A stretch of DNA of 7,958 nucleotides from an uncultured Oscillospiraceae bacterium (GCA_934661715.1 CAKUJL010000060.1:1-7958); one strand, 5' to 3'. Numbered from the stretch's first letter, positions 1-6,670 are shown. Numbers and translations are program-made. Notes: generated by a model from the letters alone, not told the origin.

Positions 1-1
1 G

Positions 2-1708
2 CGCACGAACGGCGTGCAGACCGGCATGACGCAGGCGCAGATCGAGGCGATCACGGGACCGCTTACGCCAAATGGAGCTGGCAGTGCGCTTCTGGACAGA
101 CAGAACGTTTCCTACCGGTTTCGGCAGATGGGCTATCGGACGCCGCAGCTGGCAGAGCTTCGCTGGAACGGGACGGTCAAAAACGACGAGATCGTCTGTG
201 AAACGGCGCAGGACGTGCCCAGCTTCCGCGGCATCTGCCTCGGCGATACGATCGACGAGGTGTTCGACAAATTTCCGTGTACTGACCGGGAACTGAAGCA
301 ATGGGCGGTGCAGTATGTCTACGGCTTCAACGGCGCATCGGATTCCGCGGCGTTAAGCTTCATCGCCGACAGCTTCTATACGCTTACATTTACGGTAAAC
401 GGACAGCGCCGCGCGACCATCAGCTTTTCGCGCGTGCAGCAGCGCGTGTTTGAAATCGATGTCTATGCCGACACGTATTGGCGGACAGAGCTGCCCGAAA
501 TCCTGCGGGACAAGAACACGCTCCCAACGCCGACGGCGATTTTAGGCGGCCGCATTGACCTTTCGGCGCTATCCTACGACGCGCTGGGGCAGCTTCTGGA
601 CGAGCTCAATGCGCTGCGGCCGGATGGAAACGAAGCGGAAAATGAAAAATGGGCGGCGGTTTCGGCGGTCAAAAACGAGCTGGTCAACCGCGCGAAGGAA
701 GACGGGTATTCCTACCGGGAAGCCGTGACCTTCGAGAAGCTGAACGAAATGATCGGCTACCGGCTGATGAACAACGAGATCCTGATGAACGCGTATCCGG
801 ACGATGATGCGCAGATGGAAGTCTGCCGGAAGGAAAACGCGGGCATCGAGGCGTTCCGCGCGACGCTTCCCGAAAACGGAAGCGACGAGGAAGCATATGT
901 GTACTGGCGGCAATACTGGCAGGACGTGATTCAGCAGCCCGCGCCGACATATTTTGCCGCGTCACTGTCACAGACAGACTTTGAGGCGCATTTGATGGCG
1001 CTTTCGAACGGGAAAACAGCGGAAGGACTGACGATCGATACCTTCCCGGACGTTTTGGCGCAGGACGCGGCGCTGCGCGGCTTCCTGCGTGATTTCCCAG
1101 AGAAAGCGGCGCTTTTCTGCGCGACGTACCTGGCCCAAAAAATGTGGTACGGCGCTGGCGAAAATGAACCTTATACGCAGGACTTTGCCCCGACTGCGCT
1201 GGGACGGTGCTATGTTCTTTTGATGCAGTACCTCATGGAGTCGGACAACAATTCGACCGGCCAGCTGGCGGCAGTGTTATCGCATACACTTTCGCCGGAG
1301 AGCTGGCTGTACCAGCTCTGGAGCGAGGTGGGTTTTGCGTTCGCAAAGGAAGCGTATACGCTGAACGGAATTTATTATGACGAGCATCCGATCGAAAAGC
1401 AGTGCATGACCGCGCTTCTTCGCAGCCCAAAGCGGCTTCTGACTGCGACGCTTTTTGATTATGCGAACCCTGTCGACAGCGAACGCGTGGAGGACGACCG
1501 GTTTGCACTGTATGATTTTTTGGCAGAAGGCAAAACAAATGACCGCCTGCATGTGGAGCCCGCTGGAACAACGCGCGAAGACCTCCTTGCGGCGTGTACG
1601 GAGCGGGCGTACTGGAGAGTCGAAGGGGGAAAGGATACGACCATCCTGCATATCACGCCGGAAACCGGGCAGGAGCTGCGGCTTATCTATTCGCGCAGCA
1701 CAATTTAA
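2..1708 (+). CDS. Protein of unknown function, 5'-truncated at the window edge
   Basis: The reading frame is open to the left edge. The first possible starts (GTG at 14, ATG at 26) have no Shine-Dalgarno sequence in front, so the real start is probably outside the window. About 569 residues are visible. Counting from the GTG at 14, two segments look alike: residues 4-15 (GMTQAQIEAITG) and about 73-85 (GICLGDTIDEVFD). Both have the G-x-T/D-x-x-x-[IV] pattern seen in SmpA/OmlA- or BLIP-like folds, so residues 1 to about 160 may be two small alpha/beta repeats. The second is followed by beta-rich sequence ending near DVYADTY. The rest is a mixed, mostly helical region with many Trp and Tyr residues and no motif I recognise. 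No membrane segment is visible in the part present. The missing N-terminus could carry a signal peptide, as in the downstream genes. The TAA stop lies inside the promoter region of the next gene. Coding is convincing; function is unknown. Confidence 0.85.
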   Translation, partial: RTNGVQTGMTQAQIEAITGPLTPNGAGSALLDRQNVSYRFRQMGYRTPQLAELRWNGTVKNDEIVCETAQDVPSFRGICLGDTIDEVFDKFPCTDRELKQWAVQYVYGFNGASDSAALSFIADSFYTLTFTVNGQRRATISFSRVQQRVFEIDVYADTYWRTELPEILRDKNTLPTPTAILGGRIDLSALSYDALGQLLDELNALRPDGNEAENEKWAAVSAVKNELVNRAKEDGYSYREAVTFEKLNEMIGYRLMNNEILMNAYPDDDAQMEVCRKENAGIEAFRATLPENGSDEEAYVYWRQYWQDVIQQPAPTYFAASLSQTDFEAHLMALSNGKTAEGLTIDTFPDVLAQDAALRGFLRDFPEKAALFCATYLAQKMWYGAGENEPYTQDFAPTALGRCYVLLMQYLMESDNNSTGQLAAVLSHTLSPESWLYQLWSEVGFAFAKEAYTLNGIYYDEHPIEKQCMTALLRSPKRLLTATLFDYANPVDSERVEDDRFALYDFLAEGKTNDRLHVEPAGTTREDLLAACTERAYWRVEGGKDTTILHITPETGQELRLIYSRSTI

Positions 1709-1719
1709 GGATTCTTAAG
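1704..1719 (+). promoter_or_regulatory. Direct repeat TTAAG-N5-TTAAG, possible OmpR-family operator
   Basis: TTAAG occurs at 1705-1709 and 1715-1719, a period of 10 bases. It sits just upstream of where the -35 element of the next promoter would be. Short direct repeats one helical turn apart are typical of OmpR/PhoB-family response regulators. CiaR of streptococci uses NTTAAG-N5-WTTAAG, which has a period of 11. The repeat is seen directly; the regulator class is inferred. The first copy overlaps the stop codon of the preceding gene. Confidence 0.4.
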
Positions 1720-1739
1720 AAAATATTTCCACAAAAGTA

Positions 1740-1748
1740 TGGTATACT
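1740..1748 (+). promoter_or_regulatory. Extended -10 promoter of the lipoprotein operon
   Basis: TGG followed by TATACT (1743-1748) forms an extended -10 element with a near-consensus hexamer. No good -35 box lies 16-18 bases upstream (AAAATA-like), which is common for extended -10 or activator-dependent promoters. The start codon is 47 bases downstream of the hexamer start. The AAGGAGAG ribosome binding site is at 1776-1783. Confidence 0.6.
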
Positions 1749-1789
1749 GGCGGTGAGAAAAGCCGGATTTCGGCGAAGGAGAGAGAAAA

Positions 1790-3037
1790 ATGAGAAAGCT
1801 GTTTGCCGCGCTGTTGGCGCTGTTGCTGCTCACCGGCTGTCAGGAAACGAAGACGCAGGCTGAAATCACACTGCCCGCGCCCGAGCCGCCCACTGCGGAA
1901 GAAACGACGCCGGAATCCGAGCCGCCGGTCACGGTAGAAATGCCAACCGAGCCGGCAGAAGAACCGGAGCAAGCGCAGCCGGAAGAAAAGCCGGAAACGC
2001 AGAAGCTGCCCACGCCGTCGGCTTCCATGTTCGGCCTCACCGGAACGGAGGCGGCGCTCTATGACGCGGCGGTCAGCCAAAAATATCCGCGGGAAGACAA
2101 CGACATCGTCCTGCCGAGTCTTTGCGTGTACGGTTCGTTTGAAGAAAACGGGAAAACCGTGGTCATCTGTGGTCTGCATTACGATTTTTACTATGACTAT
2201 ACCGGCCCTGACTGGACGTGGAATGGAGGCGGCGCGACCACGTATCTGCGGGCAGAGCTGGAAACGCGAAGCGGCGCGGAGGTCTGCACGGGCTTTGCAG
2301 AGTACCCGAGCGGAAGCTTGAGCGACTGGATCCGCGACAACTGCGGCCCGCTGGCCGTGCAGAACGCGGACGGTGCGTGGGTGCTGCCGGAAGCGACGGA
2401 AAGCTGGTTTCCGTCGGATGGAGATAGGCTGCACCAGTATCTGGCCGCGGCAGAAGCGGTGCAGGAGGTGTCTTCCAGATTCCTGCGCGACGAGGCGCTG
2501 CGCGAAAAATTCACGCCGGACGCGTCGCAGGTGACGGATGAGGATCTGCTGGAAATTTTCCGCGGCATCGATCTTGCGCTGGTTGGCCATGGAGATGAGA
2601 CGTTTGACGACCCGACGGTGCTTTCCGCCGAGCAGCTTTACGCGCTGTTTCTCCGCTGGACGCACTATGACGCGCTCAAACCGTATCAGGACCCGGACAG
2701 CGGATACTATTCCATTCCGCGCGAGGCCATTGAACGGACGCTCGACTGCTATTTGGACAGGTACGATTTCGATATCACGCAGTGTCCGGGCTATGACGCG
2801 GAAAGAGGTACCGTCGTTGATCGGATGCCGGAGGGCTACGGCGGCGACCCGAACGTGAAGCTGGCATCGAGAACGCTGGAGGGCAATACGCTTACCTGCG
2901 TTGTGGACTTTTATCCGATGGAGTATGTTCCGCCGGAAGAGGAGAGGCCCTTTGACCGCAAGGAATACACACTTTGCTGCTATGCGGGCGGCTTTTACCT
3001 GGAGAGCATCCGCGATCTTCCGCTGGAACATGAATGA
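1790..3037 (+). CDS. Exported lipoprotein of unknown function (first of tandem pair)
   Basis: The 415-residue product begins with Arg-Lys, a leucine/alanine-rich hydrophobic core and the lipobox LTGC, with Cys17 as the predicted lipidated residue. It should therefore be exported and anchored on the outer face of the membrane. Residues about 18-78 are a low-complexity Pro/Glu/Thr linker, a typical wall-spanning spacer. The globular part starts near residue 80. It has an aromatic-rich N-terminal half (LHYDFYYDY) and a C-terminal half containing YYSIP near residue 305, followed by FDITQCPGYD and a beta-rich end. That layout recalls hypothetical two-domain lipoproteins of gut Clostridia, but I cannot name a family. 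The ATG start is supported by AAGGAGAG with GGAG 8 bases upstream and by the lipoprotein signal directly after it. The next gene starts 12 bases after the stop, so they are probably co-transcribed. Its leader is almost duplicated in that gene. Confidence 0.9.
   Translation: MRKLFAALLALLLLTGCQETKTQAEITLPAPEPPTAEETTPESEPPVTVEMPTEPAEEPEQAQPEEKPETQKLPTPSASMFGLTGTEAALYDAAVSQKYPREDNDIVLPSLCVYGSFEENGKTVVICGLHYDFYYDYTGPDWTWNGGGATTYLRAELETRSGAEVCTGFAEYPSGSLSDWIRDNCGPLAVQNADGAWVLPEATESWFPSDGDRLHQYLAAAEAVQEVSSRFLRDEALREKFTPDASQVTDEDLLEIFRGIDLALVGHGDETFDDPTVLSAEQLYALFLRWTHYDALKPYQDPDSGYYSIPREAIERTLDCYLDRYDFDITQCPGYDAERGTVVDRMPEGYGGDPNVKLASRTLEGNTLTCVVDFYPMEYVPPEEERPFDRKEYTLCCYAGGFYLESIRDLPLEHE
1817..1891 (+). 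repeat. Duplicated lipoprotein leader segment, copy A
   Basis: This 75-base stretch encodes the end of the signal peptide, the lipobox and the first part of the linker (ALLLLTGCQETKTQAEI and on). It matches 3086-3160 at 67 of 75 positions by my count, with no gaps. Several of the eight differences are synonymous third-position changes. Similarity stops in the first codons upstream and fades downstream in the Pro/Glu linker. Confidence 0.85.
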
Positions 3038-3049
3038 GGAAGAAAAACA

Positions 3050-4138
3050 ATGAAAAGAGCGTATAGAATCGTTTTTGCGTTAATGGCGCTGTTGCTGCTC
3101 ACCGGCTGCCAGGAAAAGAAGACGCAGGCCGAGATCCCGCTGCCCGAGCCCGAGCCGCCGGGCACGGAACAGTCACCCGAGCCGCCGATGCCGCAGACGG
3201 CCCGCACGCAGCAGGAGCGGAAGATGATGGATGCACGCCTGTTTTCCGCGACGGTCTGCACGTGTTTGATGGAAGACAGCGCCCGCTGGCATCTGCGCGA
3301 GCTCGGTATCGAGGCGGACGCGCCTTCGGAGGATTTTTCCGCCGCGATGGAGGCCTTCCGCGCTTTGCTTCCCGTGCAGTACGCCGAAGACACGTTCTGG
3401 CTGATCGACAAGAGGGGAGACGGGCTGACGCTTCAATTCTGGAAGTTTGACGAAGGAAGCCACGCGGGGTATTTTTCCTGCACAGACGCGCTCTACTGGG
3501 AGCCCGGCACGGCTTGCGCAAGTCCCATTGGGGAAAGCCTTGTGCTGGATCTTCTGTACTTTTCCCCGTGTGCGGCCAATGCGCCCGAGGAAGAGCGCAC
3601 GCGCGTCGAGGAAAATTATGCCCGGCTGTCGGAGAATCACGCCTCTGTCGCCGGCTGGCGCGTGAGTCTGGCCCCGGACGGAAAGCTGGCGCTCATGGCG
3701 CTCGACCCGGAACGCGGCGGGGAACTGTTCTATGCGTGCAGCCAGACGAGCGGGCCGCTTGTCTGGAGCGCCGGGGTTGTGCCGGAAGGGGAAAATGACG
3801 AACTCTATCGGGCGCTTTGCGGCGTAAATTTTGACGAGAGCGTGGTCGCGGCGGATGAGCAAAACCTTCTGCGCGGCTTTCTCGCGTCGAGTCTGTATGC
3901 GCACGATTTTATCCCGTGGGACGTGCCGCGGCCGGTGGAGTCGTTTAACGATGTGAACCTTGCCTTTGACCTTAAAAACGCGTTCTGGCCGCTCCTGCGG
4001 GATTTCCGCGCCGACGAAGCGCAGGCAGAGGACTTTCTGAAAAACGGCCCGTGGAGACTTTTCCACGACAGCGGCGCAGCCTTCCGCCTGACGAACGAGG
4101 AAGGGCGGAGCATCGAGATATCCGCGCCGCTGCCGTAA
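3050..4138 (+). CDS. Exported lipoprotein of unknown function (second of tandem pair)
   Basis: The 362-residue product has a lipoprotein signal: Lys-Arg near the N-terminus, a hydrophobic stretch and lipobox LTGC with Cys20. A short Pro/Glu linker follows to about residue 50 (PLPEPEPPG, SPEPPMPQ). The leader closely matches that of the preceding lipoprotein in both protein and DNA. The body does not visibly align with it: it begins with a helical segment (RMMDARLFSATVCTCLMEDSARWHLRELG) and continues as mixed alpha/beta sequence rich in Trp and Phe. No enzyme motif, repeat or known domain was recognised. The start is the ATG 12 bases after the upstream stop, with GAGGAAG overlapping that stop as a modest ribosome binding site. 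The gene after it begins 9 bases past its stop, so it is the middle member of a likely three-gene operon. Anchoring on the outer membrane face is confident; the role is unknown. Confidence 0.88.
   Translation: MKRAYRIVFALMALLLLTGCQEKKTQAEIPLPEPEPPGTEQSPEPPMPQTARTQQERKMMDARLFSATVCTCLMEDSARWHLRELGIEADAPSEDFSAAMEAFRALLPVQYAEDTFWLIDKRGDGLTLQFWKFDEGSHAGYFSCTDALYWEPGTACASPIGESLVLDLLYFSPCAANAPEEERTRVEENYARLSENHASVAGWRVSLAPDGKLALMALDPERGGELFYACSQTSGPLVWSAGVVPEGENDELYRALCGVNFDESVVAADEQNLLRGFLASSLYAHDFIPWDVPRPVESFNDVNLAFDLKNAFWPLLRDFRADEAQAEDFLKNGPWRLFHDSGAAFRLTNEEGRSIEISAPLP
3086..3160 (+). repeat. Duplicated lipoprotein leader segment, copy B
   Basis: This is the second copy of the 75-base leader repeat described at 1817-1891, encoding ALLLLTGCQEKKTQAEI and the start of the Pro/Glu linker. 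The encoded segments agree at 21 of 25 residues. The proteins diverge completely in the globular parts. Confidence 0.85.
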
Positions 4139-4143
4139 GGAGG
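4137..4143 (+). promoter_or_regulatory. Strong ribosome binding site overlapping upstream stop
   Basis: AAGGAGG begins inside the TAA stop codon of the preceding lipoprotein gene. Two in-frame ATG codons follow at 4148 and 4151. The spacer is 4 bases to the first and 7 to the second, so the second ATG fits usual spacing better. The overlap with the stop suggests coupled translation. Confidence 0.6.
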
Positions 4144-4147
4144 AGAA

Positions 4148-4555
4148 ATGATGAAACATGGCTCTGCAAAGCGAAAAAGAAGCGTTTTGTGCGTCTTCTT
4201 CGCGGTCTTGCTGTGTGCGCTGCTAGGCGTCATCCTTCTTCGCGGCCTGCCGGTTTTGTGGGACGCAGGTGCCTGCGGCGGCGGTTACGCGACGTTTGTG
4301 TTCGATAAATACAGCGGAGAACTGGTAGAAAAGCTGAGGCACGGCCTGAATGACGCGGACGAGGCCTGTTCCATACAGGCGGTCAGAGGCACGCAGACGG
4401 CAAAATGGAACGGCCGCAAGATCCTTCTGCAATTCGACGTGACCTATCAGCATGGCGAATCCGGAAGCATCACAAAAAGCGTCCTTTTTACCGGACACCG
4501 CGTCTGGTTTGACACCTACGACTGGAACGAACCGGTGATCCACATAGAAGACTAA
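4148..4555 (+). CDS. Small membrane-anchored protein of unknown function
   Basis: The product is 135 residues, or 134 if the second ATG (4151) is used. A basic N-terminus containing KRKR precedes one hydrophobic segment at about residues 12-32 (SVLCVFFAVLLCALLGVILL). This is the pattern of a signal anchor with the C-terminal domain outside the cell. There is no lipobox: the cysteines in the segment lack the usual L-[AS]-[GA]-C context. A Gly/Cys-rich turn (DAGACGGGY) is followed by a small alpha/beta domain of about 90 residues, ending in beta-like strands such as ILLQFDVTYQHGES and KSVLFTGHRVWFDTYDW. I do not recognise the family. It starts 9 bases after the second lipoprotein with a strong ribosome binding site, so it is very likely the last gene of that operon. 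It may be a partner of the two lipoproteins at the membrane, but that is inference from position only. Confidence 0.8.
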   Translation: MMKHGSAKRKRSVLCVFFAVLLCALLGVILLRGLPVLWDAGACGGGYATFVFDKYSGELVEKLRHGLNDADEACSIQAVRGTQTAKWNGRKILLQFDVTYQHGESGSITKSVLFTGHRVWFDTYDWNEPVIHIED

Positions 4556-4589
4556 CCAACAGTTACTCGCAAAGCGGCAATCCCTACGG

Positions 4590-4595
4590 TACAAT
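4590..4595 (+). promoter_or_regulatory. Possible -10 element upstream of the small lipoprotein gene
   Basis: TACAAT matches the -10 consensus at five of six bases in an 87-base gap. No convincing -35 lies at normal spacing (TCGCAA at 17 bases). Between it and the next gene a 5-bp GC hairpin (4609-4613 with 4620-4624) sits just before the AAGGGGG ribosome binding site at 4628-4634. No terminator is visible after the preceding gene, so read-through from the operon is also possible. Confidence 0.4.
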
Positions 4596-4642
4596 AGACA
4601 AAATCTCAGCCCGGCTTAGCGGGCGGCAAGGGGGAACGGACG

Positions 4643-5059
4643 ATGAAAAAAATTCTGGCGCTGCTTCTGGCGCTTTTGTGCCTGACACTGACGGCCTGCG
4701 CGGCGCAGCAGGAGCAGGAGGAGGCTCCCGAGGTCGGCGGCGACTGGCGCACGTGGGGCCTTGTGAACGCGGACGGCGTGATGACAAACGGCGGCGAAGC
4801 GCACGAAGTCTTAGCCTGCGTGTATGACAGCGAGACGGTCTTGTACCTCAACGACGACGCGCAGAGCGTCTATGCCTCCGCCGAATACCCCGAAAAGATC
4901 GAAGGCGCACACGACGCGTTCGTCTCCGCGGCCTTTGACGATCTGAACGGCGACGGCGAAAGCGACTTCCAGCTGACGCTCGACTCGGGCAGCGGCGAAA
5001 CGACGCTCAGCTTCCTCTGGGACGCGTCGACCGGCACGCTCGTGTATCAGGCGGAATAA
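4643..5059 (+). CDS. Small exported lipoprotein with calcium-loop-like motif
   Basis: The 138-residue product has a clear lipoprotein signal (Lys-Lys, leucine-rich core, lipobox LTAC with Cys19) followed by a short Gln/Glu-rich linker. The mature domain is only about 105 residues and is beta-rich. At residues 100-108 it carries D-L-N-G-D-G-E-S-D, which fits the D-x-[DN]-x-D-G-x-x-D loop that binds calcium in dockerin, EF-hand-like and FG-GAP-type repeats. Only one such loop is present, so it is not a dockerin, which needs two. Strands on either side (AFVSAAFD, FQLTLDSGSGETTLSFLWD) recall a single FG-GAP/VCBS-like blade. The ATG has AAGGGGG with the G-run ending 8 bases upstream. A strong terminator follows 8 bases after the stop, so this gene ends its transcription unit. 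Function is unknown; extracellular location is well supported. Confidence 0.85.
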   Translation: MKKILALLLALLCLTLTACAAQQEQEEAPEVGGDWRTWGLVNADGVMTNGGEAHEVLACVYDSETVLYLNDDAQSVYASAEYPEKIEGAHDAFVSAAFDDLNGDGESDFQLTLDSGSGETTLSFLWDASTGTLVYQAE

Positions 5060-5060
5060 G

Positions 5061-5096
5061 AAAAAAGGCAGTCCGTATTGCACGGGCTGCTTTTTT
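5061..5096 (+). terminator. Intrinsic terminator, probably bidirectional
   Basis: A 9-bp stem (5068-5076 with 5082-5090, one G-U pair) encloses the 5-base loop ATTGC and is followed at once by six T. Six A precede the stem (5061-5066), so it could also act on the other strand. It insulates the small lipoprotein gene from the solute-binding protein gene downstream. Confidence 0.9.
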
Positions 5097-5112
5097 GCGG
5101 TCTTCAGGAAAA

Positions 5113-5158
5113 TTTAAGAATTTCTGCGCGGAATTCGGCGAGGCTTTTGTGTTATACT
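5113..5158 (+). promoter_or_regulatory. Extended -10 promoter with TTTAAG motif
   Basis: TG-T-TATACT (5150-5158) is an extended -10 element. There is no recognisable -35 at 16-18 bases. TTTAAGAATT begins 40 bases upstream of the hexamer, at 5113. The promoter at 1704-1748 has TTTAAGGATT 39 bases upstream of its TATACT, and both hexamers are followed by GG. A second TTAAG, present in that promoter, is missing here. Shared control is inferred. Confidence 0.55.
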
Positions 5159-5186
5159 GGAAAAAACGACCGAAGGAGGGAACCCG

Positions 5187-6584
5187 ATGAAACGAAGGCT
5201 CTTTGCAATTGCGCTCGTGCTCACGCTCCTTTTGAGCGCTTGCTCGTCCGGAAAAGCTGCGCAGGAAGCGGCAGGGCCGGAAACAACGCCGCCTGCGTCT
5301 GCCGCGCAGGAGAAAACCGGGGCCGCGCCGCAGGAACCGGCGAAAACCGCCGAGCCTGTCATTGATGCGGCAACGGGAAAGAAAAAACTCATCCTCGCGG
5401 GCATCCGGCTGAGTGACTACGGCTGGGATTTCCTCGCCGAGCAGTTCAATGCCCAGAGTGAGGACTACATTGTAGAGCTGCGCGACTATTACGCGGGCGA
5501 TTTCGACGGCGGGAATGTGGACAAGGACACCATCAGCCGGTTGCGCTCTGACATAGAAGACGCGAAAACGCGGCTTCACACCGACCTCATTGTCGGCAAG
5601 CTGCCGGATATGCTTGTCTTCGACCAGCTTTCGCCGCTTCTCTACCTCGGCAAGGGACTGCTTCTGGATCTGGACCCGTATGTGGCGCAGGACAAGGACG
5701 TTTCCGGTGAGGATTTTCTGTGCTGGAACGCGCTGCACGAGTACGGCGGGCTTTACATCCTGGCAAAGCAGTTCATCGTGGAAACGCTCATGTGTTCGCA
5801 GGATTTTTACGCGGCGCACAGGGGCTGGTCGATCGCGGACTATCTCTCGATCGAGCAAAGCCTTCGCGGCGATCAGCAGATGATCTATTACATGTCGCAA
5901 GACGAATTTTTGACGCAGATGGGCGGGCAGTATCGCAAAAAGGCGCTGGATTTGCAAAATGCGTCCTGCGATTTTGACAACGGGGAATTCCTCGGGATTC
6001 TGAACGGAGCGCTTTCCTGCGGGCAGTATGAGGCGCTCGACTACGCCGGAACACCGATTGGAAAGCGCATGGAAGCGGGCGAATTGATGTGCTGCGCGAC
6101 CTGGCTGGATGACCCCGCCGACGTTACATTTGACCGCGTACAGAGCGGAAAACAGCTCTCCTACATCGGGTGGCCGATGGTTGACGGAAGCGTCGGTTCG
6201 AGCGCGGCGCTTTACGGCGCAATCAGTGCGCTATCCTCCACAGCGTGCCCCGAAGGCTGCTGGGAATTTGTCAAATATGTTTTGCAGCACGGTGCAAATG
6301 CGTTTGAACCGGGTTCACCGATTTATGCGCCGCTCATGTATGAGCAGGTTGCACAGCGCAATGAAACAACTGCCGGAAAATACACGACCGCGACGCAGGA
6401 AGACATAGAAGCGTACATCGCCGCCGCGCAGGCCTGTCCCGCAATGGGCTTCCGCGACGAAAGCATCACGGATATCATCACGCGCGAGACCGCGCCCATG
6501 TTTGCAGGCGATATCACGCCCGAGGAAGCCGCCCGGAATATCCAGTCAAGCGTCAGCCTCTACATGGTCGAGCAATACGGGTAA
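5187..6584 (+). CDS. Extracellular solute-binding lipoprotein, family 1-like
   Basis: The 465-residue protein has a lipoprotein signal (KRR, hydrophobic core, lipobox LSAC with Cys19), then an Ala/Pro/Glu linker to about residue 65, then a solute-binding-protein-like fold. Supporting features are LPDMLVFDQLSPLLYLGKGLLLDLDPYV near residue 139, YGGLYILAKQF near 188, MEAGELMCCATW near 300, YIGWPMVDGSVGSSA at about 326 and CPEGCWEFVKYVL near 355. This order matches family 1 (sugar or oligosaccharide type) binding proteins of ABC importers, and the length is normal. Ligand is unknown. The start is firm: AAGGAGG at 5173-5179 lies 7 bases before the ATG. No permease or ATPase gene adjoins it: a terminator stands on each side, so it is transcribed alone. 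It may serve permeases encoded elsewhere or act as a sensor for a two-component system; both are inference. Confidence 0.88.
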   Translation: MKRRLFAIALVLTLLLSACSSGKAAQEAAGPETTPPASAAQEKTGAAPQEPAKTAEPVIDAATGKKKLILAGIRLSDYGWDFLAEQFNAQSEDYIVELRDYYAGDFDGGNVDKDTISRLRSDIEDAKTRLHTDLIVGKLPDMLVFDQLSPLLYLGKGLLLDLDPYVAQDKDVSGEDFLCWNALHEYGGLYILAKQFIVETLMCSQDFYAAHRGWSIADYLSIEQSLRGDQQMIYYMSQDEFLTQMGGQYRKKALDLQNASCDFDNGEFLGILNGALSCGQYEALDYAGTPIGKRMEAGELMCCATWLDDPADVTFDRVQSGKQLSYIGWPMVDGSVGSSAALYGAISALSSTACPEGCWEFVKYVLQHGANAFEPGSPIYAPLMYEQVAQRNETTAGKYTTATQEDIEAYIAAAQACPAMGFRDESITDIITRETAPMFAGDITPEEAARNIQSSVSLYMVEQYG

Positions 6585-6590
6585 ATACAA

Positions 6591-6636
6591 GCAAGCAGCG
6601 CACCGCATAAGGGGGGTCATGCGGTGCGCTGCTTGC
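6591..6636. terminator. 18-bp perfect hairpin between convergent genes
   Basis: Bases 6591-6608 and 6619-6636 are perfect inverse complements, enclosing a 10-base loop that contains six G. The hairpin lies between the convergent solute-binding protein and azlD genes, where a shared bidirectional terminator is expected. It is not followed by a clean T-run: the plus side has only T-rich sequence (GTTGTTCTATTGTTTCTTT) and the minus side reads TTGTATTT. It is therefore an atypical intrinsic terminator. Confidence 0.75.
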
Positions 6637-6670
6637 AGTTGTTCTATTGTTTCTTTACCGGAAACTCAAA

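Noticed and set aside
569..913. Minus-strand open frames inside the first gene
   Set aside because: They are shadows with Arg/Val/His-rich composition and no ribosome binding site support.
1704..1719. Confident CiaR-type binding site
   Set aside because: The repeat period is 10 rather than the 11 of the published CiaR consensus, and CiaR is known from streptococci, so only a general OmpR-like call is offered.
1715..3031. 438-codon open frame on the minus strand opposite the first lipoprotein gene
   Set aside because: Its product is Arg-rich with no domain pattern, and it lies entirely opposite a gene with a good ribosome binding site, lipobox and linker. Long antisense frames are common in GC-rich DNA.
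3173..4159. 328-codon minus-strand open frame opposite the second lipoprotein gene
   Set aside because: It shows Arg/Ala-rich shadow composition and no plausible domains, and it conflicts with the better supported plus-strand genes.
4643..5059. Dockerin domain call for the small lipoprotein
   Set aside because: A dockerin needs two calcium loops of the F-helix type; only one D-x-N-x-D-G loop is present.
5007..5957. 316-codon minus-strand open frame across the terminator and the solute-binding protein gene
   Set aside because: It runs through the intrinsic terminator and both promoter elements, and its product has no recognisable features.
6591..6636. Attachment site or insertion-sequence terminal repeat
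   Set aside because: The inverted copies are only 10 bases apart with no transposase or integrase gene; a hairpin between convergent genes explains it better.
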